From the NCBI GenBank assembly GCA_024742765.1, contig JANSXT010000023.1, positions 1 through 64,000 on the forward strand: a stretch of 64,000 bases of DNA. Reading direction: 5' to 3'. The notes under the pieces are model-generated. The model ran no database searches. It had not been told where the DNA came from and saw only the letters and a list, made by a program, of their open reading frames with translations. The translations under genes were made by a program, and so were the position numbers. The first letter of the stretch is position 1. Each line of letters starts with the position of its first letter. Positions 53,728 to 60,800 of the stretch are shown here, piece by piece. Origin of the DNA: Phyllobacteriaceae bacterium (GTDB lineage Bacteria; Pseudomonadota; Alphaproteobacteria; Rhizobiales; Rhizobiaceae).

Positions 53728-55401
53728 TCACTCCGTTCCGGCGTTCAGGCCGTAGGACAGCGCGAACAGCGGTTTGACTTGCGGATAGGCACCTTCGACG
53801 GGGTTGGCTTCGGCCCATCCGCCCCAAGGGCTGACGAACCAGAAGGGGACGCGCACGGCCCGAACCGGGCGCAGACCCTTCACCAGCAGCAGTTGCTCGT
53901 GCGGCTGCATCAGCAGGATGTCTTCCGGGCGCATCAGCGGCTGGCCCGTCTCGGACAGGCTTTCGCCGATATCGTCGTCATCCGTGCGGCCCAGATTGTG
54001 GCTGCGCGTCTTCGCCGTCCTCTGGCCCAGCGTGTCGGACAGCAGCTTCGCGGATTCGAACGTGTTGACCGCGAAGAACTGCTTCACCTCGGCTTGCGAC
54101 TGGATCGTCTTCGCCGTGTGCGGGCCGTAAATCCGCACCAGTTCGGCAAACTCCTGCACATGCATCCAAACCCGGACACCCAGTCCCGGCAGCGCCGTCA
54201 GGCTTTCCGCCAGACCCGACAGCTTGCCGAGATTGGCGAACTCATCGAGCATGAACAGCGCCTTGCCTTGCTTTGGCGACCGCGCCACGCTTGTGATCGT
54301 CTGGTTGACAATCAAGCCGAGCGCCGCACCGTGCGAGGCGATGCGATCCTGCGGGAAAGCCAGATAGATGCTGACATCGCCGCCTTTCACATCGGCCAGA
54401 TCGATATCCGACCCACCAACGGCGTCGGCCAGAAAGTCACCCGGCTGGTAGATGTCCAGCGCCTGCACAGCCCCGGCGCGGAAGTCGGCAAACTGGTCGG
54501 CATTGTCGGCCATCTGGACGGCGAGATCGTCGCCAAGATCAGCCAGCAGGCCGCCGAGCAAATCGCTCCGTTGCATGGCGTCCACCGTCATCGCCAACCG
54601 TCTCGGGTTGGCCACGTGCCGCCACATCTCCGGCAAGGTGCAGAGTTGCGGCTTGTGCAGCGCCAGATACATCAGGACTCCGCGCAGGATCGCCCGCGAA
54701 CCGTCACGGAAGAAGCGGTTGCGCGCATCTTCCGGCTCCGGTAGCAACTGCAAGGCGACGACCTTGACCTCACCCGCCAGGCCGCGCTGAAGCACCGGAT
54801 CACCCGCCAGCCGGATTACTTCCTGCAACGGGTTGATCCGGTCTTGCGGCAGGCCATGCAGGCCCCACGGATTAAGCACGACGACCTTGTGGCCGAACCG
54901 CTCCGCGCGGTGTTTGGCGGTGACGGCAGCAAGCTCACCCTTGGGATCGGTAACAACGACCGCACCCGGATAATGCAGCAGGTTCGGGATCACGGCATTG
55001 ATACCCTTGCCCTGCCGCGCAGGCGCACAGGTCAGCAGATGGGCTTTGCCATTGTAGAAAAGCGGCTCACCATCCAGCAGGCCGAGATACAGGCCATTTG
55101 GATTGTCCATCCCGGCAGCGTCGCACTCTTCCAGCGATGCGAAGTCAGCCGTACCGAAAACACCGGATGTTTGCGCCGCCGCCTTACGCTGTTCACGCCG
55201 CCGATACGAACCGTACAGACCCGCCACGCCGCCCGCCGTCGTCAGGAACCCGAACCCGCCAAGCAGGCCCAGATAAAGTTGACCGCCCGCATCCGGCGCG
55301 GTTCCGGTCAATGAAGGCCACCCCGCCGACAACGCCAGCATCGACACGCCAAGCAGAAGCATGCCGGTCGGGGAACCCTGTTTTTGATTGTTGCCAGCCA
55401 T
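53728..55401 (-). CDS. Type IV coupling protein (VirD4/TraG family)
   Basis: 557 residues. Two N-terminal hydrophobic segments (GMLLLGVSMLALSAGWPSL, YLGLLGGFGFLTTAGGVAGLYG) are followed by the Walker A-like CAPARQGKGINAVIPN near 130, VVTDPKGELAAVTAKHRAERFGHKV, Walker B KALFMLDEFANLGKL near 385, and VKQFFAVNTFESAKLLSDTLG. It links DNA-relaxase complexes to a mating channel. Its presence shows that the element can be conjugative or mobilised. Confidence 0.92.
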   Translation of the reverse strand: MAGNNQKQGSPTGMLLLGVSMLALSAGWPSLTGTAPDAGGQLYLGLLGGFGFLTTAGGVAGLYGSYRRREQRKAAAQTSGVFGTADFASLEECDAAGMDNPNGLYLGLLDGEPLFYNGKAHLLTCAPARQGKGINAVIPNLLHYPGAVVVTDPKGELAAVTAKHRAERFGHKVVVLNPWGLHGLPQDRINPLQEVIRLAGDPVLQRGLAGEVKVVALQLLPEPEDARNRFFRDGSRAILRGVLMYLALHKPQLCTLPEMWRHVANPRRLAMTVDAMQRSDLLGGLLADLGDDLAVQMADNADQFADFRAGAVQALDIYQPGDFLADAVGGSDIDLADVKGGDVSIYLAFPQDRIASHGAALGLIVNQTITSVARSPKQGKALFMLDEFANLGKLSGLAESLTALPGLGVRVWMHVQEFAELVRIYGPHTAKTIQSQAEVKQFFAVNTFESAKLLSDTLGQRTAKTRSHNLGRTDDDDIGESLSETGQPLMRPEDILLMQPHEQLLLVKGLRPVRAVRVPFWFVSPWGGWAEANPVEGAYPQVKPLFALSYGLNAGTE

Positions 55402-55531
55402 TTTGTCTTTCCATCGCGTGACGCGGTTTCATGTGCTGGCCCGGCATATTTGGGCTGGGACGCTATTTGTCTTGGACAGAAGCTGGACAGTCAGTCTGCC
55501 TGCATGTTGAAAAGAGAAAGGGAGTGAGGCC

Positions 55532-56374
55532 GTGAGCAGCTACACTGATAGTGAACTCGACCTGATCAGGCGGGCCGTTGCCAAATACCGCGCCGCCAGA
55601 GGCAAGCTCGGCATTCCAACAACCTGCATGGACATCAATCGCTGGCACGATCCGAACGGAATCGGCAGCACTGTGGAGCCGCTAAACCAGAAAACCCTTC
55701 AGCGCTTCACCTCAGGAAAACGCATCCAGCCAGAATCGGCGCGGCTCATTGCGGACTTCATGGACGCCATGGAACCGCTGGAAGATATCGAGCGCGTCGG
55801 CGATGCTGCGGCCCAACTGTTCAGCACGATGTTTGCCAGCGTGACGGGCGACGGACCGCTTGGCGACAAACTGGCAAGAGATTTTGTCGCCAACTACGAC
55901 GTGTTCCTTGAAGGCAGAGCGCTAACGCGCAACCCAGACCCGCAAGCCCGCAACCACTGGATTCCAAAATATCCGGACCGCGAATATGCCTGGGATCGAC
56001 CGTTCGAGATACCCTACAGCCGCATATCACTCATCCACGAGCCTTACGCCAACTGGCTTCGCGTTGTGGAGCACGTGTTCAACACGGCCATGGACGCCGC
56101 CGATGAAGAGTGGATCGGTGGCGAAGTCTACAAAGGGGTCTTGACCGCTTCCGGCCTCGATTCCCAGTACGTGATCGTGCTCAAAGACAAATCACTGGAA
56201 AACGCGCGGACATACATCATCGAACCAGACCAGAACACTTGGGGCCAGCCCCTCGACAAGCAGCGGCTCGTTGGCGGCGGCGTCGGCTATGTTGGCGAAA
56301 AGTACGTGAGTACGATTGGGGCGCGGCAGATCATGTTCGTGCCCACCGAAGGTGAAGCCCCGCTGTCTGATTGA
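55532..56374 (+). CDS. Unknown protein with HTH-like N-terminus
   Basis: 280 residues, GTG start after AAAGGGAGTGAG, divergent from the coupling protein. Residues 50-80 (LNQKTLQRFTSGKRIQPESARLIADFM) look like a phage-repressor-type helix-turn-helix. The remaining ~190 residues include conserved-looking aromatic and Gly patches (RVVEHVFNTAMDAADEEWIGGEVYKG, YVIVLKDKSLENARTY) that I cannot place. Could be an element regulator or a defence/sensor protein. Confidence 0.6.
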   Translation: MSSYTDSELDLIRRAVAKYRAARGKLGIPTTCMDINRWHDPNGIGSTVEPLNQKTLQRFTSGKRIQPESARLIADFMDAMEPLEDIERVGDAAAQLFSTMFASVTGDGPLGDKLARDFVANYDVFLEGRALTRNPDPQARNHWIPKYPDREYAWDRPFEIPYSRISLIHEPYANWLRVVEHVFNTAMDAADEEWIGGEVYKGVLTASGLDSQYVIVLKDKSLENARTYIIEPDQNTWGQPLDKQRLVGGGVGYVGEKYVSTIGARQIMFVPTEGEAPLSD

Positions 56375-56413
56375 TCCTCACGCCTTCAGACAACCCTATT
56401 CAGGTTTCAGGTC

Positions 56414-56752
56414 ATGAAAGTCCTTTTCGTCTGCACCGCCAACAAACTGCGAAGCCCGACAGCGGAAGACGTCTTCCGCAACTGGCCGGGGGCCGAGGTC
56501 CTGTCCGCAGGCACCGACGCCGACTGCCCGCGCCCCCTGAACAAAGACCTTGTCGCCGGCGCCGATGTCATCTTCGCGATGGAACCCCACCACCGCGAAC
56601 GCATCCGCAAGAAGTTCAAACAACGTCCCGCCGATCACCGCATCATCACCCTTCACATTCCCGACGAATACGAGCGCGGCGACCCCGTGCTGATCGAACT
56701 ACTCAAATCCAAAGTCGAGCGCAGGCTGGCAGCCATCATCGAGTCTGGCTGA
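56414..56752 (+). CDS. Predicted protein tyrosine phosphatase (low-molecular-weight type, COG4551-like)
   Basis: 112 residues. The P-loop VCTANKLRSPTAE near residue 7 has the C-x5-R signature, and the late HIPDEYERGDPVLIELL carries the Asp general acid. It is shorter than classic LMW phosphatases (~150) and matches the compact COG4551 type. Such genes often travel with mobile elements; the substrate is unknown. Confidence 0.85.
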   Translation: MKVLFVCTANKLRSPTAEDVFRNWPGAEVLSAGTDADCPRPLNKDLVAGADVIFAMEPHHRERIRKKFKQRPADHRIITLHIPDEYERGDPVLIELLKSKVERRLAAIIESG

Positions 56753-56797
56753 TTTTCGCGACAGCCGCGGAATTCGCAATTCTCCCTGTATCCATAG

Positions 56798-56803
56798 TAT
56801 AAT
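56798..56803 (+). promoter_or_regulatory. TATAAT -10 element
   Basis: Perfect TATAAT, 24 bp before the ATG at 56828, in an AT-rich stretch between two genes; a weak TTCGCA lies 19 bp upstream. The downstream gene has GAGGG before its start. Confidence 0.45.
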
Positions 56804-56827
56804 TATAGAAACAGAACTTGAGGGTGA

Positions 56828-57556
56828 ATGACGACCGCGAAAACCGAATTCCAACGAAGCGCCACACCGGGCGAAGACCTCTCCCGCCGTCTCGCCTACC
56901 TTGCCACACAGGACAACGGCTCAGTGATGACGGGCGGTTTCGCCAAGGCACCGGGCCTCAACGGCACCGATGACGACCAACCGTCAAAACGCCAATCCAT
57001 CACCGCCATGGAATTCCTCACCCAACAGGAACAAATCCGCCAAGACCAGATCGCCCGCCTCAACAGCCAATTCGACACCCTCGAACAAGCCGCCCGCGAC
57101 GCCCTGATCGACGCCGAAAACAACCTCGCCACCATCCTCAGCAACGCCAACCGCGCCCTCGATGGCCGCGCCGTCTTCAAGGACAAGGACGGCAACATCC
57201 GCGATGAGGACGGCCAGATTGTCGATGTGGCTGATGTCGATATGTCTGATTGGGATGCAAGCGGCTCGACTTGGGAACAGAAAGCGCAAGCGACAGAACG
57301 CTTAACCGCCGCAACCGAAATCTACGAAAATGTGACGGCAATAGGTGACCGCCTTGATTCCGGCGATCTGGAAGACAGCGATCTGTCCGCACTTGAAAGC
57401 GATCTCGACGATATTGAGAGCGACCTGAACACGTTTTTGACGGCATCAGATGCACTGGACGCCGACAAACCAACGGCGTTGGCCGACGACAAGCCGCAAA
57501 TGGCGTCGACTGACATGACGGCAACAAATGCCGTTTCGCATATGAAGCCCCTCTAA
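56828..57556 (+). CDS. Acidic coiled-coil protein of unknown function
   Basis: 242 residues. An N-terminal polar region is followed by a coiled coil (about 60-115: EFLTQQEQIRQDQIARLNSQ, FDTLEQAARDALIDAENNLA), a short Asp/Gly-rich turn segment (KDKDGNIRDEDGQIVDV) and a second helical acidic repeat (LDSGDLEDSDLSALESDLDD). No signal peptide. The DKDGNIRDEDG part resembles a calcium-binding loop but a second is absent. Unrecognised. Confidence 0.7.
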   Translation: MTTAKTEFQRSATPGEDLSRRLAYLATQDNGSVMTGGFAKAPGLNGTDDDQPSKRQSITAMEFLTQQEQIRQDQIARLNSQFDTLEQAARDALIDAENNLATILSNANRALDGRAVFKDKDGNIRDEDGQIVDVADVDMSDWDASGSTWEQKAQATERLTAATEIYENVTAIGDRLDSGDLEDSDLSALESDLDDIESDLNTFLTASDALDADKPTALADDKPQMASTDMTATNAVSHMKPL

Positions 57557-57563
57557 GTCGCGC

Positions 57564-57893
57564 TCAATCCGCCGCGCACGTTCGGTTCATCAAGACGAAC
57601 AAGACAGGATGCGCTTGGCGGTCTTTGAAATGATTGAGCGCCTGCACAATCTCCTCCGGGCCACTACCGCCCCCAAAAAACCAGTCCATGATACAGGACG
57701 ACCTCTCGGGATCACCTTGCTGGTGCGCGATGAAAGCAGCCATCTCGACGGCCCCAGTCAGATAACCGTTCCGCTCATCCTCGCCCATCTTCGTCATCAA
57801 ATCTTCGCCCGTCAGCGCCGCCGCCGAGCTGGCCGACAGCGCCAAAGCCAACAAAGCCGCGGCATAGCGGCCAGCAAAAGAGTTCTTGAACAT
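57564..57893 (-). CDS. Small secreted protein (Rap1a-like pattern)
   Basis: 109 residues, signal peptide MFKNSFAGRYAAALLALALS with cleavage near SSAAA/LTGED. The mature 80 residues have GYLTGAVEMAAFI, two Cys (SSCIMDWFF and RTC) and FKDRQAHPVLFVLMNR, reminiscent of the Rap1a/Tai immunity-type fold, but the match is by eye only. Convergent with the coiled-coil gene. One of the inverted 26-bp sites lies 20 bp before its start. Confidence 0.6.
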   Translation of the reverse strand: MFKNSFAGRYAAALLALALSASSAAALTGEDLMTKMGEDERNGYLTGAVEMAAFIAHQQGDPERSSCIMDWFFGGGSGPEEIVQALNHFKDRQAHPVLFVLMNRTCAAD

Positions 57894-57912
57894 CAGATTT
57901 ACTCACATCTGA

Positions 57913-57938
57913 CAGTCAAAAGGGAACCCTTTTGTCAA
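57913..57938. repeat. Hin/Pin-like crossover site, left copy
   Basis: Two 12-bp half-sites in inverted order around a central AA: CAGTCAAAAGGG-AA-CCCTTTTGTCAA. The 12+2+12 plan and the TCAAAA core match DNA-invertase crossover sites (hix/gix type). It is the reverse complement of the copy at 58040 over at least 21 of 22 inner bases. Confidence 0.65.
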
Positions 57939-57946
57939 TAAAACTG

Positions 57947-57975
57947 TGGACGCAGATTCTCTACTTTGGTAGAAT
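57947..57975 (+). promoter_or_regulatory. Promoter inside the segment between inverted sites
   Basis: TGGACG (57947-57952), 17 bp, then TAGAAT (57970-57975). As drawn it points right, toward the serine recombinase at 58144. If the segment inverts it would point at the secreted-protein gene ending at 57564. Confidence 0.45.
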
Positions 57976-57981
57976 CAATAG

Positions 57982-58100
57982 TGAAGCTGAGCGCGGTGAA
58001 TTGACAATTTCTACTCCCACACCGCACCCGTCCACCGTACGGTCAAAAGGGTTCCCTTTTGACAAGGCGCACACAGCGCCCAAAACGGCGCTCAGCTTCA
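57982..58100. repeat. 13-bp perfect inverted repeat around the right crossover site
   Basis: TGAAGCTGAGCGC (57982-57994) and its exact complement GCGCTCAGCTTCA (58088-58100). The right arm lies outside the proposed invertible segment, the left arm inside it. Confidence 0.6.
58040..58065. repeat. Hin/Pin-like crossover site, right copy (inverted)
   Basis: CGGTCAAAAGGG-TT-CCCTTTTGACAA: the same half-sites around a central TT, so this copy is in opposite orientation to the one at 57913. The inner 22 bp (58042-58063) are a perfect palindrome. It lies 78 bp before the recombinase start. Confidence 0.65.
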
Positions 58101-58143
58101 TTTCAACCCTGACCAAGGCGCCCCGCGCCGCCACCGCAAAACC

Positions 58144-58620
58144 ATGAATATCGGCTACGCCCGCGTCTCCACCGACGAACAAAATCTTAACCTCCAAATC
58201 GACGCTCTCACAAGGGCAGGCTGCACCCAAATCTTCAAAGACGAAGGCCTCTCCGCCACCGCCAAAAACCGCCCCCAATTCACCGCCGCCCTCAACGCCC
58301 TCAAACCCGGCGACCGCCTCGTTATCTGGAAAATGGACCGCGCCTTCCGCTCCCTCCTGGACGCCCTCAAAGTCCTCGAAGATCTCGAAAAACGCGGCAA
58401 CGCCTTCCACTCCCTAACCGAAGCCATAGACACACAAACCCCCATGGGACGCTTCGCCTACCAAATCATCAACGCCTTTGGCGAACTCGAACGGGCGCTG
58501 ATCTCAGAACGGACGAAGGCGGGGATGAAGGCGGCGAAGGACAGAGGGGTTCATGTGGGGCGGCCAGCAACGCGGCGCGCAGATCGGACGTCCTCGCAAG
58601 CTCTCAGTTCCCCAGATTGA
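58144..58620 (+). CDS. Small serine recombinase (DNA invertase/resolvase), C-terminus frameshifted
   Basis: 158 residues. The N-terminal catalytic domain is complete: MNIGYARVSTDEQNLNLQID with the catalytic Ser, FKDEGLSATAKNRPQF, GDRLVIWKMDRAFRS, HSLTEAIDTQTPMGRFAYQ and ERALISERTKAG. It is closest in pattern to Hin/Pin invertases. The frame then leaves the normal GRPRKL-HTH end and reads GRPATRRADRTSSQ to a stop. The HTH is encoded in the +1 frame (next entry), so the gene looks broken or frameshifted. Confidence 0.85.
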   Translation: MNIGYARVSTDEQNLNLQIDALTRAGCTQIFKDEGLSATAKNRPQFTAALNALKPGDRLVIWKMDRAFRSLLDALKVLEDLEKRGNAFHSLTEAIDTQTPMGRFAYQIINAFGELERALISERTKAGMKAAKDRGVHVGRPATRRADRTSSQALSSPD

Positions 58621-58780
58621 GTGGGCGATGTTCGAGCTTCAACTCGGCATCCATACGCCAGCAGAAATCGCGGCAGCCCTCAGCGTTTCGGAGCGCACGC
58701 TAAGACGAGCATTGCCCAAGTCCGTTTTCCTGCACCCACAATCGATCTTTCAGCAACCATTTGAGGAGAAAACTGTATGA
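58553..58780 (+). pseudogene. Detached HTH domain of the serine recombinase (+1 frame)
   Basis: About 75 codons overlapping the recombinase end. The sequence AQIGRPRKLSVPQIEWAMFELQLGIHTPAEIAAALSVSERTLRRAL is the usual hinge and DNA-binding helix-turn-helix of resolvase/invertase proteins. An ATG exists at 58553 but no ribosome site. Either a one-base change near 58555-58590 split the gene, or a ribosomal frameshift joins the parts. Confidence 0.65.
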
Positions 58781-58806
58781 GATTGGGAACGACCTACCCA
58801 TACTGA
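58777..58806 (+). CDS. Nine-codon leader ORF (MRLGTTYPY)
   Basis: ATG at 58777 is 8 nt after GAGGAG, the best ribosome site in the area. Nine codons end in TGA, which overlaps the ATG of the next gene (TGATG). Its ATG in turn overlaps the stop of the HTH fragment (ATGA). It may serve translational coupling. Confidence 0.35.
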   Translation: MRLGTTYPY

Positions 58807-59045
58807 TGACCGTCAGGAGCGTCGCCAGAACCCGCAGAATAGCCGCGAAATGGGGCCGCTTGGAAGTCGTCCGGCTGTCCGACGCCGAACTCTACAACGC
58901 CCTTGCCTTCGTGCATCGCGCGAACTGGCTGGACTACAACGAAGCCATGTTCGTCGATCTGGAAGCGGCGCATCGGCAAATCACGTCCGAAGCGAAACGC
59001 TATGTCGCGATTCGCTGTTTCAATCCAGATGAGAATTTTCTCTGA
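58806..59045 (+). CDS. Small hypothetical protein
   Basis: 79 residues from ATG 58806: a basic N-terminus (MTVRSVARTRRIAAKWGRLE) then a helical stretch (RLSDAELYNALAFVHRANWL, DYNEAMFVDLEAAHRQIT). No own ribosome site; it may depend on the leader ORF. A TTG start at 58761 would add 15 residues. Unrecognised. Confidence 0.5.
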   Translation: MTVRSVARTRRIAAKWGRLEVVRLSDAELYNALAFVHRANWLDYNEAMFVDLEAAHRQITSEAKRYVAIRCFNPDENFL

Positions 59046-59099
59046 ACCGCGGGGTGATAAAAGCGCCAAACTTAACAATCTGCTACGGTACCTGTATCA

Positions 59100-59945
59100 G
59101 TGAAGCCGACTAACCCCCGTACTGTTTGCTACAGAGTACTTGATGCGATTGGATTGCCGACAATGAACCCATTGTACGCTGCCGCTGCTGCCAACGAGTT
59201 TCCTGATACATCGGCATTTCGCAAGCTCGTCCAAGCGCAGTTCAAGAACGGAAGCGTCAATCGGTATCGGAACTACCTGCCGCCACTTGTTCCCGTCGAG
59301 ATTTTCCGGCCCGCCGACCCGCATATGCATTACGAGGCAATGCGTCTAGGCGACCGAGGCGACCTAACGGAAGAGCAAGAAGAAGCAATACGCGTGCAAT
59401 CCGAAGTCAAAGAGGCTCTACGGCACAAAGATATACAAGATATATTAGACAACCATGCAGAAAAAGTCCTTAGCGAAATTGAAAAGAATAAGAAGATAGA
59501 TATAACCATCATCAACAATTCAGCGAAGGAATCAGAGCACCTTATTTCAAAGAAATCATTCAATGTTATTGTTCGAGGGATAATTGTTCTCATAATGTAT
59601 TCAATGATTCCAGTTGCCTCTCCGGGAAAAGAAAATCAAAAGCCTGCACAAGTGGATATCGCGGCTGAAACTGAGTTTTCTGGCCTCAGTAACCAGTCCG
59701 TGTTTGTCGTCAGAACGCAATCTCCTGACAGTCGGTTACGCGTTCGAGACCGTCCATCTGTGGATGAATCAAATGTAATAGGTCACTTGTCAAACGGACA
59801 ACTCGTTGAAGTAGTCGAAAGACGAGGTTATATGAGAGAGATTAAATGCGAAGGCGTTAGCATGGCTAGCTATGATGGACCATGCTATGTTCATTCCGAA
59901 TACTTGCTGAAACTAATCGTTCCGCAGGGCGATGTCTACGACTGA
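59100..59945 (+). CDS. Membrane protein with C-terminal SH3-like domain
   Basis: 281 residues from a GTG at 59100 (ATG at 59163 is an alternative). The N-terminal ~130 residues are charged and helical, one transmembrane segment follows (NVIVRGIIVLIMYSMIPVAS near 157), and the last ~80 residues match a bacterial SH3 domain (SRLRVRDRPSVDESNVIGHL, NGQLVEVVERRGYMREI). Base composition is much AT-richer than all neighbours, pointing to recent separate acquisition. Function unknown. Confidence 0.65.
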   Translation: MKPTNPRTVCYRVLDAIGLPTMNPLYAAAAANEFPDTSAFRKLVQAQFKNGSVNRYRNYLPPLVPVEIFRPADPHMHYEAMRLGDRGDLTEEQEEAIRVQSEVKEALRHKDIQDILDNHAEKVLSEIEKNKKIDITIINNSAKESEHLISKKSFNVIVRGIIVLIMYSMIPVASPGKENQKPAQVDIAAETEFSGLSNQSVFVVRTQSPDSRLRVRDRPSVDESNVIGHLSNGQLVEVVERRGYMREIKCEGVSMASYDGPCYVHSEYLLKLIVPQGDVYD

Positions 59946-60104
59946 CATTATCGCCGTGCCTGCGACGGTAAAAGCCGCAATATCGAAACTGACTTGTAGC
60001 AAGCTATCTTGACCGTTCATGATATGGATGAGCGGCAGGCCAATAGCGCCTACAGCACCAAATTGAACTGCATTCTTGGCAACAACATTAAATAATCTAT
60101 TCAT
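59913..60104 (-). CDS. Small two-helix membrane protein
   Basis: 63 residues, hydrophobic in two spans (AVQFGAVGAIGLPLIHIM and FDIAAFTVAGTAIMSVVDIAL). It converges with and overlaps the end of the previous gene by 33 bp. AT-rich like that gene. Small membrane proteins in such positions can be holin-, toxin- or immunity-like; no evidence decides. Confidence 0.45.
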   Translation of the reverse strand: MNRLFNVVAKNAVQFGAVGAIGLPLIHIMNGQDSLLQVSFDIAAFTVAGTAIMSVVDIALRND

Positions 60105-60497
60105 CTATCGTCTCGCGTATTTGATAATATAAAATCATTTCGATATATGATCTTGTAAATATATACAAGAAAAAAATGGAATAATGTCGCCCAAATAAAA
60201 AAGTCATAGATGGATAGAATATCGGTATTTATCTTTTTGGCACACGAATTGAATTGTAGACAGCATTTTTGATTCTCGGTGACTCTGGGAAACGCGCGAA
60301 CTTTGTCATTGTTTTGCGCGCGCTAATTCTCTGAATCCTGAGATCGCGCTCGGCGCTCGCAAGATGTGTTTTGTAGTACAAAACCACCTTGGCAAGGGGA
60401 CCCGCTGCGCGTCCCCGTTGCATCCCCCCGGCCTGTGGCTCCGTCAGGGCATTGAACCCATCCTGAGCCATTAGAACGTATCGCCGTTCAACCACTC
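60105..60497. other. Gap: AT-rich leader then GC-rich non-coding stretch
   Basis: The first ~120 bp are strongly AT-rich with several TATAAT-like hexamers. The rest turns GC-rich. A leftward frame from 60612 to 60229 exists but has no family features or ribosome site. GGGGAC/GTCCCC hairpin arms lie near 60397-60417. No gene supported. Confidence 0.4.
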
Positions 60498-60521
60498 GCA
60501 GGGAGACTTCGTTCTCCCTGC
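60498..60521. repeat. 9-bp perfect hairpin
   Basis: GCAGGGAGA pairs with TCTCCCTGC across a 6-nt loop (CTTCGT). No T-tract on either side. Could be a structured RNA, a transfer-origin hairpin or a protein site. Confidence 0.5.
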
Positions 60522-60563
60522 ACCCATCGACTTGGGCGGCGTGCCTGCCCCCAAGACCCCAGC

Positions 60564-60704
60564 CCATGCCATGGAGGCCAACCCTGCGCGGATTGGATGC
60601 GCGCCATGTCATGGAGACGACTTCATCGAGACCAACCGTCCGCCGATTGGATGCCGATCAGGTCTTTCGCAACCCGATACCCACGACCATGCCATGGAGG
60701 CCAA
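60564..60704. repeat. Dispersed direct repeats (CCATGCCATGGAGG family)
   Basis: CCATGCCATGGAGGCCAA occurs exactly at 60564-60581 and 60687-60704; a variant CCATGTCATGGAG is at 60604-60616. GATTGGATGC also occurs twice (60591, 60645). Each CCATGCCATGG unit is nearly palindromic. The block lies next to the Abi-alpha-type gene, in non-coding sequence. Confidence 0.6.
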
Positions 60705-60800
60705 GCCCTCGCGCTTGGAGGCGACCAAGGCCCCTTCGATCCCCTTGGAACCACGGCCAGCCCTTTGCGTATTGGAACACGCCATCTTGCCAAAGATGGT

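Noticed and set aside
57913-58100. CRISPR-like or simple transcription terminator structures
   Set aside because: Only two copies in opposite orientation, no spacers, and no T-tracts after the palindromes.
60229-60612. Leftward 127-codon frame
   Set aside because: No ribosome site or recognisable texture, and it overlaps hairpins and repeats that look non-coding.
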